Part shown: positions 26,010 to 36,020 of the stretch, piece after piece
Numbering within the stretch: the first letter of the stretch is position 1
Layout: each line of letters begins with the position of its first letter
From: Hirschia baltica ATCC 49814
Lineage (GTDB): Bacteria; Pseudomonadota; Alphaproteobacteria; Caulobacterales; Hyphomonadaceae
Assembly: GCF_000023785.1 (NCBI RefSeq)
Contig: NC_012982.1
Coordinates: 248,001-312,000 of the forward strand
Direction of reading: 5' to 3'
DNA: 64,000 bases
The notes under the pieces: model-generated
Seen by the model: only the letters and a program-made list of their open reading frames with translations
The model's database searches: none
Told to the model about the DNA's origin: nothing
Program-made: the position numbers and the translations under genes

Positions 26010-28634
26010 TTAATGTTCAAATTGGCGTAGTCTTTCTGAAACTGCCTTGGCAGCGGCCGATTCAATTGCATCTGCTTCACCAAAACGTTGCAAAGCAAGT
26101 CGCCATAACCATTTTGCCCCACCTGGGCGACCAGATGCTGCGGCGTGATCGCCAGCGAGGGCAGTCAGCTCGGCGAGTTCAGGTGTGTTTTCGTCTCCCT
26201 CTTGCACCAAGCTTCTACGGATATCGGCAAGTAGAGTGTCAGCATTTTCGAGTTGTCCAGAATCTAATGCATCTCTAATTGGTTGAAGTCTTGGGTAGGT
26301 GCCGGATTCAAAATCAACGCTAGAATCTGAAATAGGGGCAGGGGGTGGTAATTCTGACGATGTATGGTCTTCGTCACTCATTTCGTGATGGGGGCCAGAC
26401 ATAGTTGTTTCAGCGAGAGTTTGAATGTCCATGGGTTTGCTGGAAGATGCGGCAAGCTCAGGGGCTGTTTCACTGTCTTCTATGATTTCTAGCTCCGCCA
26501 GAGAATCTATGGTTTCCAATTCGTCAAGTGCTTCAACGTCTTCTATTTCTGGTAAGTCGTCTTCAGGTAAGTCATCAGGCTCTTCAATATCAACGTCTTT
26601 TATATCTATGTTTTGAATTGTCGCTTCGTCTTCTGATGCTTCTTCTGGCAGTTCTTCTAGCTCAATTTCTTCTAAAACATTTAGATCTGATACATCAGAA
26701 ATGTCCGATACTTCGTCAGTTTCTAGTTCCGTCTGTTCATCAATACTGGCATCGAGTTCTTCAATATCTGATAACTCTTCTAGTTCCACATTTTCCAATG
26801 GTGACGCATCTGTTTCCCCCTCCAAAGAGGTTTCGGACAGATTTAAAGTATCTAGATCTTCGTCTGAGTTTTCCGGGGTTGAATTCTCTAATAGAGGTTC
26901 ATCCTCATTTAGGCCGGAAACGTCGAGTTCAGCTTCCTCTTCGAGTTCTGGTAGCTCAACGTCAGCTATTTCCAAAGGCTCTTCAAGTGTTTCAGTTTCT
27001 AGTGCTTCTTCATCTTCGAAGCTAGCTTCCAGAGGTGTCTCATCTGCTTCTTCCAAAGAAACTTCAGATATTGTCTCTTCTTCTGAATTGATGCCCTCTT
27101 CGTTCGCTTGAGCCTCCGTTATGGACAATGGCTCAACTTCACTTACCTCTATGTCGGGAAGTTCAGATTCAAGTTCAAATGCATCTATTTCAGTCGTATC
27201 AAGTTCGGGCAAATCATCCGCTGTAAATGACGCTAAATCTTGAGTTGGGCTAAGTGCTTCTATTTCTGAGTTAAACTCTTCAATGGTTGCACTTATTTCG
27301 TCTTTCTCGGAGAGGTCTTCTGATGTCGTCGTTTCAGTAGATTGATCCTCATTATCTAATTCAACTTCATCCAATGTTTCAACTGGTTCTAATTCTTCAA
27401 TCACATCTGATTCTAGGGCTGATTCTTCAACAATATCTAGCGGTTCTTCGCTAATCTCTGCGTTATCAGTGATAGTGACTGGTTCAAGTTCTTTAATTGA
27501 TTCCAGATCTAGATGTTCAATCGGTTCAAGGTTGGAAATAGGTGAGTTTGATCCTAATTCGTCTGTTCTTGTTTCTAGAGTTTCGATATCAAGGTTTTCG
27601 TGTTCTACGTCTGGTTCTTTTTCATCTACATCTAGATCAAAATCAGTCTCGAATCCCTCTATTTCGACTGGCTCAGTCTCATGTTCAGGTTTTTCGTTTA
27701 ACGCGAATATAGCTGCGCTTCCGCCAGTTGATGCGACTGCTTTTGCTGTTAACGCGCCGAGTTGCTTTTCAAAAGCATCATCTTCGTCGATAACTTCTGC
27801 TTCGTCTTCATCGGAAGAGTGATTTTCATTTTCTTCGATGATGGTGTCTGCATCGGTATCGGCTTCGTCCATCGCAGCATTTGCAGCTTCTAGTGCAAGC
27901 GTTTCGATATCGTCATCGTTGAATTCGGTGTCCATTTCCGAGGCAAACTCTTCAATGACCTGTTCCTCTTGCGAGACATTGCTGGGCGTATCGAATGTTG
28001 TGCTCGAAGATGTATCTTCTGAATCAGGACTTTGTCCTGATGTATTGTGAAAATCCATAGGTTCTTCGACAAGCTTTATATCAGACGTGTCTTCAAGGTC
28101 GCTCGCGCCAAATCTAGGGCGTTCAAAAGGTAATTCATCTCTTGGGTAGGCTGGGCCTTCGGAATAATCTTCTTGTTCATCTTCCTTGGAACGTAGAGTA
28201 TTGGCCGCAACTCCTCCGGCGACACCAAGCGCTGTGGCCCCAATTATGCTATCGGTTGAGTTTGCATTGTCTTGTTCAGTTGCGCGAGGTCTGTCGAGGT
28301 CCTCGGCGGCTTCTTGTAACCAGCTTGGGCGTTCATGTGGATGTGGTTCATTTTGAGTGTCTTGATCCGCAAAAGCAGGACCGGATAAATCAATTTCAGG
28401 AGCAGGTTCAGGATAACGCCAGTTAATTTGCTCAATTTTGGCGCGAGGGGATAACCCCATTAGGAAGAGAACAAGCCCTAGCAATGTAAGGACAAGGCCG
28501 ACAGCAACTAACCATAGCGTTTCAGTGTCGGTGACATTGAAGACGCCGCCCGGCGAATCCTTTCGTAACCAAATGAACCAGCCTCCACCAATTGCCAAAA
28601 GAAGGCCCGATAGCAGTTGCAGCGCTCTAATCAT
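26010..28634 (-). CDS. Large, extremely acidic membrane-anchored protein
   Basis: The 874-residue protein has two N-terminal membrane helices (about residues 4-22 and 40-63). A middle of more than 600 residues is dominated by Glu, Asp, Ser, Leu and Thr, with short ELEE-, LEPVE- and SLEE-type phrases but no exact repeat unit. The last 95 residues are of normal composition and helical (IRDALDSGQLENADTLLADI, GAKWLWRLALQRFGEADAIE), like a TPR or adaptor fold. Codon use stays normal with no stops, so it is a real gene. I know no function; a periplasmic spacer, Ca2+-binding or scaffold role is speculative. Confidence 0.75.
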   Translation of the reverse strand: MIRALQLLSGLLLAIGGGWFIWLRKDSPGGVFNVTDTETLWLVAVGLVLTLLGLVLFLMGLSPRAKIEQINWRYPEPAPEIDLSGPAFADQDTQNEPHPHERPSWLQEAAEDLDRPRATEQDNANSTDSIIGATALGVAGGVAANTLRSKEDEQEDYSEGPAYPRDELPFERPRFGASDLEDTSDIKLVEEPMDFHNTSGQSPDSEDTSSSTTFDTPSNVSQEEQVIEEFASEMDTEFNDDDIETLALEAANAAMDEADTDADTIIEENENHSSDEDEAEVIDEDDAFEKQLGALTAKAVASTGGSAAIFALNEKPEHETEPVEIEGFETDFDLDVDEKEPDVEHENLDIETLETRTDELGSNSPISNLEPIEHLDLESIKELEPVTITDNAEISEEPLDIVEESALESDVIEELEPVETLDEVELDNEDQSTETTTSEDLSEKDEISATIEEFNSEIEALSPTQDLASFTADDLPELDTTEIDAFELESELPDIEVSEVEPLSITEAQANEEGINSEEETISEVSLEEADETPLEASFEDEEALETETLEEPLEIADVELPELEEEAELDVSGLNEDEPLLENSTPENSDEDLDTLNLSETSLEGETDASPLENVELEELSDIEELDASIDEQTELETDEVSDISDVSDLNVLEEIELEELPEEASEDEATIQNIDIKDVDIEEPDDLPEDDLPEIEDVEALDELETIDSLAELEIIEDSETAPELAASSSKPMDIQTLAETTMSGPHHEMSDEDHTSSELPPPAPISDSSVDFESGTYPRLQPIRDALDSGQLENADTLLADIRRSLVQEGDENTPELAELTALAGDHAAASGRPGGAKWLWRLALQRFGEADAIESAAAKAVSERLRQFEH

Positions 28635-28753
28635 TTTGAATCTGCGTCCTTGTAATCATTTACACTACTTCACACCCGATATCTCGCCTTCCGGCTATTA
28701 TACTGCTCACACCTAGAAAGATAAACGGTTGGTTAATTCAATACCTAATTCTT

Positions 28754-28867
28754 GCAATAGTTCAAAGGCAAAGCAGCATTTAAACACAGTCTTTCACTAG
28801 AAAGCCCAGCTTTCTTTCACATAATTTGACAGTGAAGCCTGCGATTGGGTTGCTTTTGAACTATTGC
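28754..28867. repeat. MITE-like element with 18-bp terminal inverted repeats
   Basis: Bases 28754-28771 and 28850-28867 are inverted repeats matching at 17 of 18 positions (GCAATAGTTCAAAGGCAA against the complement of TTGCTTTTGAACTATTGC). They enclose 78 bases containing a second hairpin, AGAAAGC-CCA-GCTTTCT (28799-28815). The spacer between the acidic-protein and DUF885 genes otherwise looks empty. No target duplication is obvious, so it may be a miniature element or a long 3'-end hairpin. Confidence 0.5.
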
Positions 28868-28880
28868 GTACACAAAATTC

Positions 28881-30779
28881 CTAGCTTGCGTCCATCTTTA
28901 TCCACTGGTTAATTGCGATTTCCAATTCGCTAAGAGGGATTGGACCGCTTGCCAGAAGGATATCATGGAAATCTGCTAGGCTGAATTGTTCACCAAGTTC
29001 AGATTTTGCTTTCTCGCGTAACTCCAGTATTTTGAGCATACCAATTTTGTAAGCGGTCGCTTGCCCTGGCATGACGATATACCGGTCGATTGCTTTGATA
29101 CAATCACCTTCAGGGTTGGGTGTATTGGTCATCAGATATTGTGTCGCTTGCTCACGAGTCCATTTTTTCTCATGTAACCCTGTGTCCACAACCAGCCGTG
29201 CTGCACGCCATAATTCCATGGCCAAGCGCCCAAAATCTGAATATGGATCTTGGTAGAAACCCATTTCCTTAGGCAGGTATTCTGTATAGAGCCCCCATCC
29301 TTCAGTATAAGCAGTATAGCGCCCATATTTTCGAAATTTTGGTACGTCTTTAAGCTCTTGAGCAATCGCCAATTGCATGTGATGCCCCGGAATGCCTTCA
29401 TGATAAGCAAGAGCTTCCATTTGGTAGGTTGGCATGCTGCTCATTTTGTACAAATTGGCATAATATGTCCCCGGACGTGAACCGTCTGGAGCAGGACGTT
29501 GGTAGAAAGCTTTTCCGGCGCTTTTTTCGCGGAATGGTTCAACGCGTTTTACGATCAAATCAGCCTTAGGAAATGTATTGAAAGCAGAGGGGAGTGCTTT
29601 TTTCATCACGTCAATGAGTTCGGTGGCTTCTGCCAGATAGCGGCTACGTCCAGCTTCGTCTTCACTGTAGTAAAATTGTGGGTCAAAGCGCATAAATTCG
29701 AAGAACTCAGAAAGGTCGCCTTCAAACCCGACCTTCGCCATGATCGTTTTCATTTCATTATGAATACGATCGACTTCAGACAGCCCCAACTCATGGATTT
29801 CATTGGCATCCATGTCTGTTGTGGTCATTAATGCGAGGCGTTTTTTGTAATAATCGGCTCCGTCAGGAAGTTTCCAAGCACCATCATCAGTGTCTGCGTT
29901 ATTTATGTCTTCCTTTACCCATGCCTCCACTTCCTCATAGGCTGGCTGCACATTTGTTAATAATGCGGCATTTGCCTCCATGATGAGCGTTAGCTTTTCG
30001 TCACCGGAAATATCAAGTGCATTTATTTTTGTTTTGAAATCTTCAAATAGAGGACTGTCCTCTCCTTGAGTAAATGGAGCGCCAGTCAAGACATTTTTGA
30101 TATCTGAAAGTACATATTCATAGACAAATTTGGGAGGGCGGATTCCATCTTTCGCGCGGCTTTGCGCATTTGAAAGATGGCCATTGAGATAATTTTTTAT
30201 TCCGTTTAGACGTCCAATATACGCTTTGGCATCTTCAACTGAGGTCACACGGTGCTGGTTTATGAGGAAAGCAGGGGTGCGGCTTTGTTGGCCGTACATT
30301 TGATCAAAAACATATCCATGATTGCGATAGGGGAACATATCGGCTTGTTGTTTTGCACGCAATTTGAACAAACGGTATGATAGTTGAGCGTTGGACGGAA
30401 GTTTGTCGTAATCAACGAGATTTTCCATGAGACCAACAGCTGCTTGCTCTAATTTATATTCAGCAATTTGGGCTGCGTCAGATGTGTCGTCCCATTTGTC
30501 ATAGTTGGTTTTCATTCCCAAGCTGGTTTGAAACATTGGGGATCTGGAAACCCGAGCATCAAATTGTTCTTGAAAAAATGCATTTAGCTTTTCGGCTTCG
30601 GAGGCAAAGTCCATGATTTCTTCGGTTGAAGTTAGAGCCTCTTCTTTCACATGCGCAGAAGCTGCGGATTTTTTAACGCCGGCTGGAGATATTGTGCTTG
30701 GGGGAGTTTCTGCTGTTTCGGTATTACTCACGCAGGCTGCGGCAAATAAAAGTGCAAAAATGGAAATGGTATTGCGCAT
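28881..30779 (-). CDS. DUF885 family lipoprotein, probable metallopeptidase
   Basis: The 632-residue protein begins with a lipoprotein signal (SIFALLFAAAC). DUF885 motifs are ALAYHEGIPGHHMQLAIAQ, which carries an HExxxHH-type zinc site, and TEGWGLYTEYLPKEMGFY. The family is predicted to contain zinc-dependent carboxypeptidase-like enzymes, but substrates are largely unknown. It would be anchored in the outer membrane or face the periplasm. It is divergent from fliQ. Confidence 0.88.
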   Translation of the reverse strand: MRNTISIFALLFAAACVSNTETAETPPSTISPAGVKKSAASAHVKEEALTSTEEIMDFASEAEKLNAFFQEQFDARVSRSPMFQTSLGMKTNYDKWDDTSDAAQIAEYKLEQAAVGLMENLVDYDKLPSNAQLSYRLFKLRAKQQADMFPYRNHGYVFDQMYGQQSRTPAFLINQHRVTSVEDAKAYIGRLNGIKNYLNGHLSNAQSRAKDGIRPPKFVYEYVLSDIKNVLTGAPFTQGEDSPLFEDFKTKINALDISGDEKLTLIMEANAALLTNVQPAYEEVEAWVKEDINNADTDDGAWKLPDGADYYKKRLALMTTTDMDANEIHELGLSEVDRIHNEMKTIMAKVGFEGDLSEFFEFMRFDPQFYYSEDEAGRSRYLAEATELIDVMKKALPSAFNTFPKADLIVKRVEPFREKSAGKAFYQRPAPDGSRPGTYYANLYKMSSMPTYQMEALAYHEGIPGHHMQLAIAQELKDVPKFRKYGRYTAYTEGWGLYTEYLPKEMGFYQDPYSDFGRLAMELWRAARLVVDTGLHEKKWTREQATQYLMTNTPNPEGDCIKAIDRYIVMPGQATAYKIGMLKILELREKAKSELGEQFSLADFHDILLASGPIPLSELEIAINQWIKMDAS

Positions 30780-30975
30780 ATTGATTAGGACTCCAGAATA
30801 TTTGTGCAGACATACAATGCCTACTGTAACGTATTCGTCAATCGCAGGAATTTATTAACCTTTTTGAACCAAGAGTTAACAAAACGTGTTTAATTTTTCC
30901 CAAGAGTTCAAGGTTTCTTGATTTGTAATGCTTTGTGACCGTGGGGCGATTGGATTGGTAAGCTAGGGCATAAAA

Positions 30976-31239
30976 ATGACGGGCGCTGAGGTACTTGATT
31001 TGGGGAGAGATGCGCTATGGGCGACCGTGGCGATGGCGACTCCTGTCATGGTGGCTGGTTTGGTCGTTGGTGTTGTCATTGCGCTTATGCAAGCGTTGAC
31101 ACAAGTTCAAGAAATGACACTTGTTTTTGTTCCTAAAATTTTAGCTATATTTCTGACTTTATTGCTTTTTTTGCCTATGATGGGTGCAACTTTGGCCGGT
31201 TTTTCCGATTCAATATTTGCTAGAATTGCGGGGTATTGA
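30976..31239 (+). CDS. fliQ: Flagellar export apparatus protein FliQ
   Basis: This is a small (87-residue) two-helix component of the flagellar type III export gate. It shows the family pattern: MVAGLVVGVVIALMQALTQVQE (in part), then MTLVFVPKILAIFLTLLLF. FliR and flhB follow within a few bases, as expected. It is the first gene of the fliQ-fliR-flhB unit that leads into cckA. Confidence 0.95.
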   Translation: MTGAEVLDLGRDALWATVAMATPVMVAGLVVGVVIALMQALTQVQEMTLVFVPKILAIFLTLLLFLPMMGATLAGFSDSIFARIAGY

Positions 31240-31244
31240 ATTGA

Positions 31245-32000
31245 ATGGAAGCGCTGATGCCATATGCATGGGCTGGTTCTCTTCTTTTCTGTCGGATTGG
31301 AAGTGTTTTGATGCTGGCTCCTGGTTGGGGTGAAAGTTCTGTCCCAGCGCAGTTCCGTTTGTCTGCCGCATTGCTGGCAACAATGGCCCTTGTACCCAAT
31401 TTAATAGATCAGATGCCGCCTGTTCCTGAATTGGTTAGTCAAAGTGCTTTGTTAATTATCAGTGAGATTCTTATCGGGATCATGATGGGGGCAGGCGCAC
31501 GAATTTTGATGAGCGCTTTGCAAGTTGGTGGACAAATTATCGGTATCTCGTCTGGTTTAGCGATGGCAACCCAATTTGATCCGACAATTGGGTCCTCGAG
31601 CGCAATTATTGGGGTGTTCATGTCCATGACAGCGATTGTGCTCATTATGATCGCAGGCATTCACAGAGATATGCTTCAAGCTGCTGTTGATAGTTATCAA
31701 TTATTCAAACCCGGAGAGCCTTTACCAATTGGAGATGCTGCTCAATGGGAATTAGGAGCAATGTCGTCAGCATTTAAACTGGGGTTGCAGATTGCTGCCC
31801 CCATCCTCGTTGTAGCTTTGGTTTTTAATCTTTCAATTGGTTTGGTCGCGCGGCTTATCCCTCAAGTGCAAGTGTTCTTTATAGCTATGCCAATTCAGGT
31901 CATGCTTGGTTTGAGTATTATGACTTTTATTTTGGGAGGTGGGTTACTTGTTTGGTTAGATGCCTTGGGCCGCTATGCGCGTCTGGAAGGGCCATTTTAG
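31245..32000 (+). CDS. fliR: Flagellar export apparatus protein FliR
   Basis: This is the export-gate membrane protein that assembles with FliP and FliQ. The 251-residue sequence has about six membrane segments. Typical FliR features are FCRIGSVLMLAPGWG, LQVGGQIIGISSGLAMATQFDP (in part) and a conserved LIPQVQVFFIAMPIQ. The ATG lies five bases after the fliQ stop, which points to one operon. Confidence 0.95.
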   Translation: MEALMPYAWAGSLLFCRIGSVLMLAPGWGESSVPAQFRLSAALLATMALVPNLIDQMPPVPELVSQSALLIISEILIGIMMGAGARILMSALQVGGQIIGISSGLAMATQFDPTIGSSSAIIGVFMSMTAIVLIMIAGIHRDMLQAAVDSYQLFKPGEPLPIGDAAQWELGAMSSAFKLGLQIAAPILVVALVFNLSIGLVARLIPQVQVFFIAMPIQVMLGLSIMTFILGGGLLVWLDALGRYARLEGPF

Positions 32001-32010
32001 GGAGGGATGA

Positions 32011-33075
32011 ATGGCTGAAGACCAAGATGATTCGCAGAAAACCGAAGAACCAACCCAGAAACGCCTCGATGATGCACGTAAAAAAGGTGATATCGCTAAA
32101 AGTCAGGACGTACCCGTCTGGTTTATACTTCTAGCAGGTGCAGCTCTAATAGCGGGTGCTCAGCCTTTAGCGAGTAGCATAGGTGGTCCGCTCACAATGT
32201 TGCTTGACCATCCGCATGATTTTCAGCTTTCGGGCGGCGGTGCTCAGCGGTTGATGACCGCTATATTGGGTGAATTATTGGGCCCGATGGCAATCGTTTT
32301 TTCCATTATCATTGTTTTCGCGATATCAGGGCATGTGGTTCAACATATGCCTTTATGGACCGCAGAAAAAATGAAGCCGAAGCTAAGTAAATTGTCTCCA
32401 ATAGGTGGTCTGAAGCGGATGTTTGGGCCTCAGGGGTGGATGAACCTTTTTAAGGCTATTTTGAAACTGATCGCGGCAACTGTGGCAGTTGCTTTTGCGG
32501 TATGGCCAAGTCGCCATGAGTTGATCAAAGTTGGTGAGATGGATATCTCGGCATTGCCTCTGATGATTCAAGATAAAGCTAGTCGTTTGTTTTTAGCTGC
32601 ACTTATTGTGGTTGGTTTTATTGCCGCCATAGATTACGTTTTTCAAAAACAAAGCCACGCAAAAAAAATGCGGATGTCGCGCGAAGATATCAAGCAGGAA
32701 AACAAACAAAGCGATGGTGACCCGATGGTCAAAGCAAAATTGGCTGCTTTGCGTCGTCAACGCTCACAAGGACGAATGATGGCGGCGGTTCCCGAAGCGA
32801 CTGTTGTGGTTACAAACCCAACCCATTATTCGATTGCATTGAAATTTGATCCAGAAGTCGATGCTGCACCTATATGTGTGGCTAAAGGTGTTGATGAAGT
32901 TGCTTTACGTATTCGCGAAATTGCAAAAGAATCAGATGTGCCACTTGTGGAAAGCCCGCCTTTAGCGAGAGCGCTCTTTGCAACAGCTGAATTAGAACAA
33001 GTTGTCCCCAGAGAACACTTCGAAGCGGTGGCAAAAGTGATCAGTTTCGTTATGAGAACTGGTAAAAAGAAATAA
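32011..33075 (+). CDS. flhB: Flagellar export switch protein FlhB
   Basis: FlhB sets the substrate specificity of flagellar export. The N-terminus DSQKTEEPTQKRLDDARKKGDIAKSQDV (in part) and four membrane helices are followed by the cytoplasmic domain, whose self-cleavage motif is intact as NPTHYSIALKF. The length is 354 residues. GGAGGG lies just upstream of the ATG. It is followed 81 bases later by cckA. Confidence 0.96.
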   Translation: MAEDQDDSQKTEEPTQKRLDDARKKGDIAKSQDVPVWFILLAGAALIAGAQPLASSIGGPLTMLLDHPHDFQLSGGGAQRLMTAILGELLGPMAIVFSIIIVFAISGHVVQHMPLWTAEKMKPKLSKLSPIGGLKRMFGPQGWMNLFKAILKLIAATVAVAFAVWPSRHELIKVGEMDISALPLMIQDKASRLFLAALIVVGFIAAIDYVFQKQSHAKKMRMSREDIKQENKQSDGDPMVKAKLAALRRQRSQGRMMAAVPEATVVVTNPTHYSIALKFDPEVDAAPICVAKGVDEVALRIREIAKESDVPLVESPPLARALFATAELEQVVPREHFEAVAKVISFVMRTGKKK

Positions 33076-33156
33076 TTATGGTTAACCGCACGCAGAAATG
33101 CCTTATATACTACCTAAGTACACGCTTAATGCATGACCGTAATGTCACGTTGAACA

Positions 33157-35790
33157 ATGAATCGAGCCGCCATGTCAGATTTTAACGATACTCAAATGAC
33201 CAATGAACCGTACACAGAAAAAAAGAAGATTGATTTTCTTCAGACTTTTTTCTGGCTGAGTGTTGCTGTTGCAGGGGCGGCGGCGGGTGTTGCGCTTATG
33301 TGGGGTGAAGAAATTGGCTTTGCATCGATAGTGCTTCTGATCGCGCTCGGTAGTTTGGCGATGGTGCTGCTTCTGTGGGTGACGCGCGGTGCGGGACGAA
33401 AGCTAGGTGTATTTCCTGAACGCGGCGCTGCGGAAGAGGCGGCGCAAAAAGCCGTTAAAGGTTTTGCTTGGCTTGAAAGTTTGAGCGAGCCGGCATTGGT
33501 AACCGAGCGCGGCGGTGCTGTTGTAACTGCCAATAGCGCTTATCGTAAATTGGCGGAAGAAGCTCACGAAATGGGCGAAAGCGGCCCGATTCCAACTGTT
33601 GATCGTTTGTTTGGAGCAAATCCGGGTTTGGCGGCCCCGATTTTCCGTTTGGCAAAGGCAATTAAAGCAGGTGGTGCACGCGAAGAAACACTTCCGGCTT
33701 TGATGTTTGGTGATAGTGATTCACCTGTCCAGTTTACAGCGAATGTATCTCCGGTTGGAGCAACACGCGCACTTTGGCGTTTGCGTAAAACCGATGGTGG
33801 AGGGGTTGATAATTCTGCTGTTGATCCGCGCGCTTTGTATGTTGAAGATGCGCCTGTTGGGTTCTTCTCGGCGCGTAGGGATGGGCGAGTGGTTTATGTG
33901 AATGCAAGTTTGCGTAAAATGTTGAGCTTGCCTGATGAACTCGGCGGCCTTCGTATGGATGATTTGATGCGTCCTGAAGGGTTGAAATTGATGCGTAAAG
34001 AAACACGCGGCGGCGCGAGTCAACGTGCGGATGTTGTGCTTCGTTCGCGAAATGGTGTCGAGCTTCCTGCGTTGTTGACGACATCATGGACTGGCAAAGG
34101 GCCAGATGCGCTTTCTCGTTCTGTTGTGCATTTGGGATATCGTGCTGAAAATCCACCCCAACAGGAAAAAGAAGATAAAGCACATGGGTTAGTGTCCCCC
34201 GGTCAAGTTAGTGACGACACAATGTTTACTGACGCACCATTTGGTGTTGTGCGGCTTGAGGGTGACGGTGTCGAAACTGCTGTCATGATGGACCTTAACC
34301 GCGCGTTGCGCGACATGACAGAGGCGCGGGCGCAACCGGGAGCGAGATTTGCCGATCTGTTCATCGCAGAAGATGGAGAAGAAGGTTTAGCTTCAATGCT
34401 AGCCAAGGCGCTCGACGGTGCTGTTGAGCTTAAGCTTGCATCAGATACTGTTAAAGACCCAAAAGATGCCAAGACTGTGGATGTCTTTATTGCGCTTGAT
34501 CGGCGCGGACGCCCGGCAGCGGCATATGTTATTGATACCACTGAGAAGAAGACGCTTGAGCTGCGTCTTGCGCAAGGTGAGAAGATGCAGGCGATTGGCC
34601 AATTGGCTGGTGGTATCGCACACGACTTTAATAACCTTCTTCAAGGTATTATGCTTAACACAGATAAACTTCTTATTCGTCACCCGCCGGGCGATCCATC
34701 CTTCTTTGACTTGAAGCAAATGTATGAACTTGCGGCGCGTGGTGCGGAGATGATCTCCATGTTGCTGGCGTGGTCACGCAAACAGACATTCCGTCAGGAA
34801 GTGCTTGATCCATCAGAAATGCTATCCAGCTATTATGTATTGCTACGTCAGATTATCGACGAGCGGATTAAACTTGACATTGTGCATGGGCGTGACCTTC
34901 CGCAAATCCGCGCGGATCGTGGACAGCTTGAAACAGCGCTGACAAATCTTTGTACAAATGCCCGTGATGCAATGCTGGAGAAAAATGGTAGCGGCGAACT
35001 GATCGTCAAAACATCACGCGCAGATGCTGCCATGGCCCGTAAAGATGGGTTCAATCATGTTCAAGAAGGTGATTATCTTCTTATAGAAGTCATTGATAAT
35101 GGGACTGGTATTCCTCCTGAACTTGTCGAAGAAATCTTCCAACCTTTCTTTACAACAAAAAAACAAGGTGAGGGAACAGGTCTTGGTCTTGCCTCTGTTT
35201 ACGGGATTGTAAAACAGTCTGGTGGATATGTTTACCCTGTTTCAAAAGTTGGACGCGGAACAACGTTTAAAATCTTTATGCCAGCCTATGTGGCGCGTCC
35301 TGAAGAAAAAGCAGCAGCTGATAAAGCAGCTGAACGTGCAGCGAGTGAAGCTGAAACAGCGGCACAGGTGAATGAGATTGCCGAGAAAAACCGTCCGAAA
35401 GATTTAGCGGGGCGCGGTCGTATCATGCTGGTTGAAGATGAGGATTCTGTTCGCGGACTTGCATCTCACTTGCTTTCAACATTCGGCTATCAGGTCATCG
35501 AGGCGGCAGATGGAGAAGAGGCGCTTGAACTCATTAAGGAAAATGCGGGTCAGATCGATCTATTGATTTCTGATGTGGTGCTTCCCGGAATGGATGGGCC
35601 GGCATTGCTTAAAGAGGCCAAGCAATATCTTACAGGTGCTCGTGTGATGTTCATATCTGGATATGCAGAACGTGATTTGGCCAAAACGCTAGATGAGGAG
35701 CGAGAGATATCATTCTTACCTAAACCGTTCACATTGCGTCAGCTAGCGGAACGCGTGAAAGACGAACTTAATATCGTTGAGGCTGCATAA
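33157..35790 (+). CDS. cckA: Cell-cycle hybrid histidine kinase CckA
   Basis: CckA is the bifunctional kinase/phosphatase that feeds phosphate through ChpT to CtrA and CpdR. Two N-terminal membrane helices (about residues 27-45 and 52-71) lead to PAS-type regions (about 95-230, 225-330 and 345-460). The HisKA motif is [17 protein letters not shown], the ATPase shows [10 protein letters not shown] and [18 protein letters not shown], and the C-terminal receiver has [12 protein letters not shown]. It is 877 residues from ATG 33157; ATG 33172 is an alternative. The flhB-cckA neighbourhood is as in Caulobacter. Confidence 0.95.
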   Translation: MNRAAMSDFNDTQMTNEPYTEKKKIDFLQTFFWLSVAVAGAAAGVALMWGEEIGFASIVLLIALGSLAMVLLLWVTRGAGRKLGVFPERGAAEEAAQKAVKGFAWLESLSEPALVTERGGAVVTANSAYRKLAEEAHEMGESGPIPTVDRLFGANPGLAAPIFRLAKAIKAGGAREETLPALMFGDSDSPVQFTANVSPVGATRALWRLRKTDGGGVDNSAVDPRALYVEDAPVGFFSARRDGRVVYVNASLRKMLSLPDELGGLRMDDLMRPEGLKLMRKETRGGASQRADVVLRSRNGVELPALLTTSWTGKGPDALSRSVVHLGYRAENPPQQEKEDKAHGLVSPGQVSDDTMFTDAPFGVVRLEGDGVETAVMMDLNRALRDMTEARAQPGARFADLFIAEDGEEGLASMLAKALDGAVELKLASDTVKDPKDAKTVDVFIALDRRGRPAAAYVIDTTEKKTLELRLAQGEKMQAIGQLAGGIAHDFNNLLQGIMLNTDKLLIRHPPGDPSFFDLKQMYELAARGAEMISMLLAWSRKQTFRQEVLDPSEMLSSYYVLLRQIIDERIKLDIVHGRDLPQIRADRGQLETALTNLCTNARDAMLEKNGSGELIVKTSRADAAMARKDGFNHVQEGDYLLIEVIDNGTGIPPELVEEIFQPFFTTKKQGEGTGLGLASVYGIVKQSGGYVYPVSKVGRGTTFKIFMPAYVARPEEKAAADKAAERAASEAETAAQVNEIAEKNRPKDLAGRGRIMLVEDEDSVRGLASHLLSTFGYQVIEAADGEEALELIKENAGQIDLLISDVVLPGMDGPALLKEAKQYLTGARVMFISGYAERDLAKTLDEEREISFLPKPFTLRQLAERVKDELNIVEAA

Positions 35791-35818
35791 GCCCTGCTCG
35801 ATATTATAAGAAAAACCC

Positions 35819-35856
35819 AATCCATCACCTATATCTAGGTGGTGGATTTTCTTTTT
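35819..35856 (+). terminator. Rho-independent terminator of cckA
   Basis: AATCCATCACCTA (35819-35831) pairs with TAGGTGGTGGATT (35836-35848) with one G-U pair and a 4-base loop, followed by a T-rich tail to 35856. It lies 28 bases after the cckA stop and isolates recA. Confidence 0.88.
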
Positions 35857-35899
35857 AGCCCATATTTTGTGTGTGAAAATAAAACGAGAACAAAATTAT

Positions 35900-35914
35900 A
35901 TTCTCTATTTGTTC
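35900..35914 (+). promoter_or_regulatory. Probable LexA (SOS) box of recA
   Basis: ATTC-N7-GTTC at 35900-35914 differs at one base from the alphaproteobacterial LexA box GTTC-N7-GTTC. A GTTC-N5-GAAC palindrome overlaps it (35911-35923). It lies about 107 bases upstream of the recA ATG, a suitable place for SOS control. Confidence 0.5.
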
Positions 35915-36020
35915 TTTTGGAACATTTGTGGTACAAACTTATCCAACAGGCGATGGAAACCGTTGTGCAAAGCCGTTGAATAGTCACTGGCAGTGTGCAA
36001 CATATGATGGAGAATCAAAT

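Noticed and set aside
26425-28050. Long serine-rich plus-strand frames opposite the acidic protein
   Set aside because: They are the complement of Glu/Asp/Ser-rich codons (GAA/GAT read as TTC/ATC or TCT/TCA) and have no ribosome sites; the minus strand has the membrane anchor and folded C-terminus.
30850-30895. TTAA half-sites upstream of fliQ that could form a CtrA box
   Set aside because: The spacings are 17 and 10 bases, not the seven of the CtrA consensus. It remains possible as half-sites but cannot be supported.
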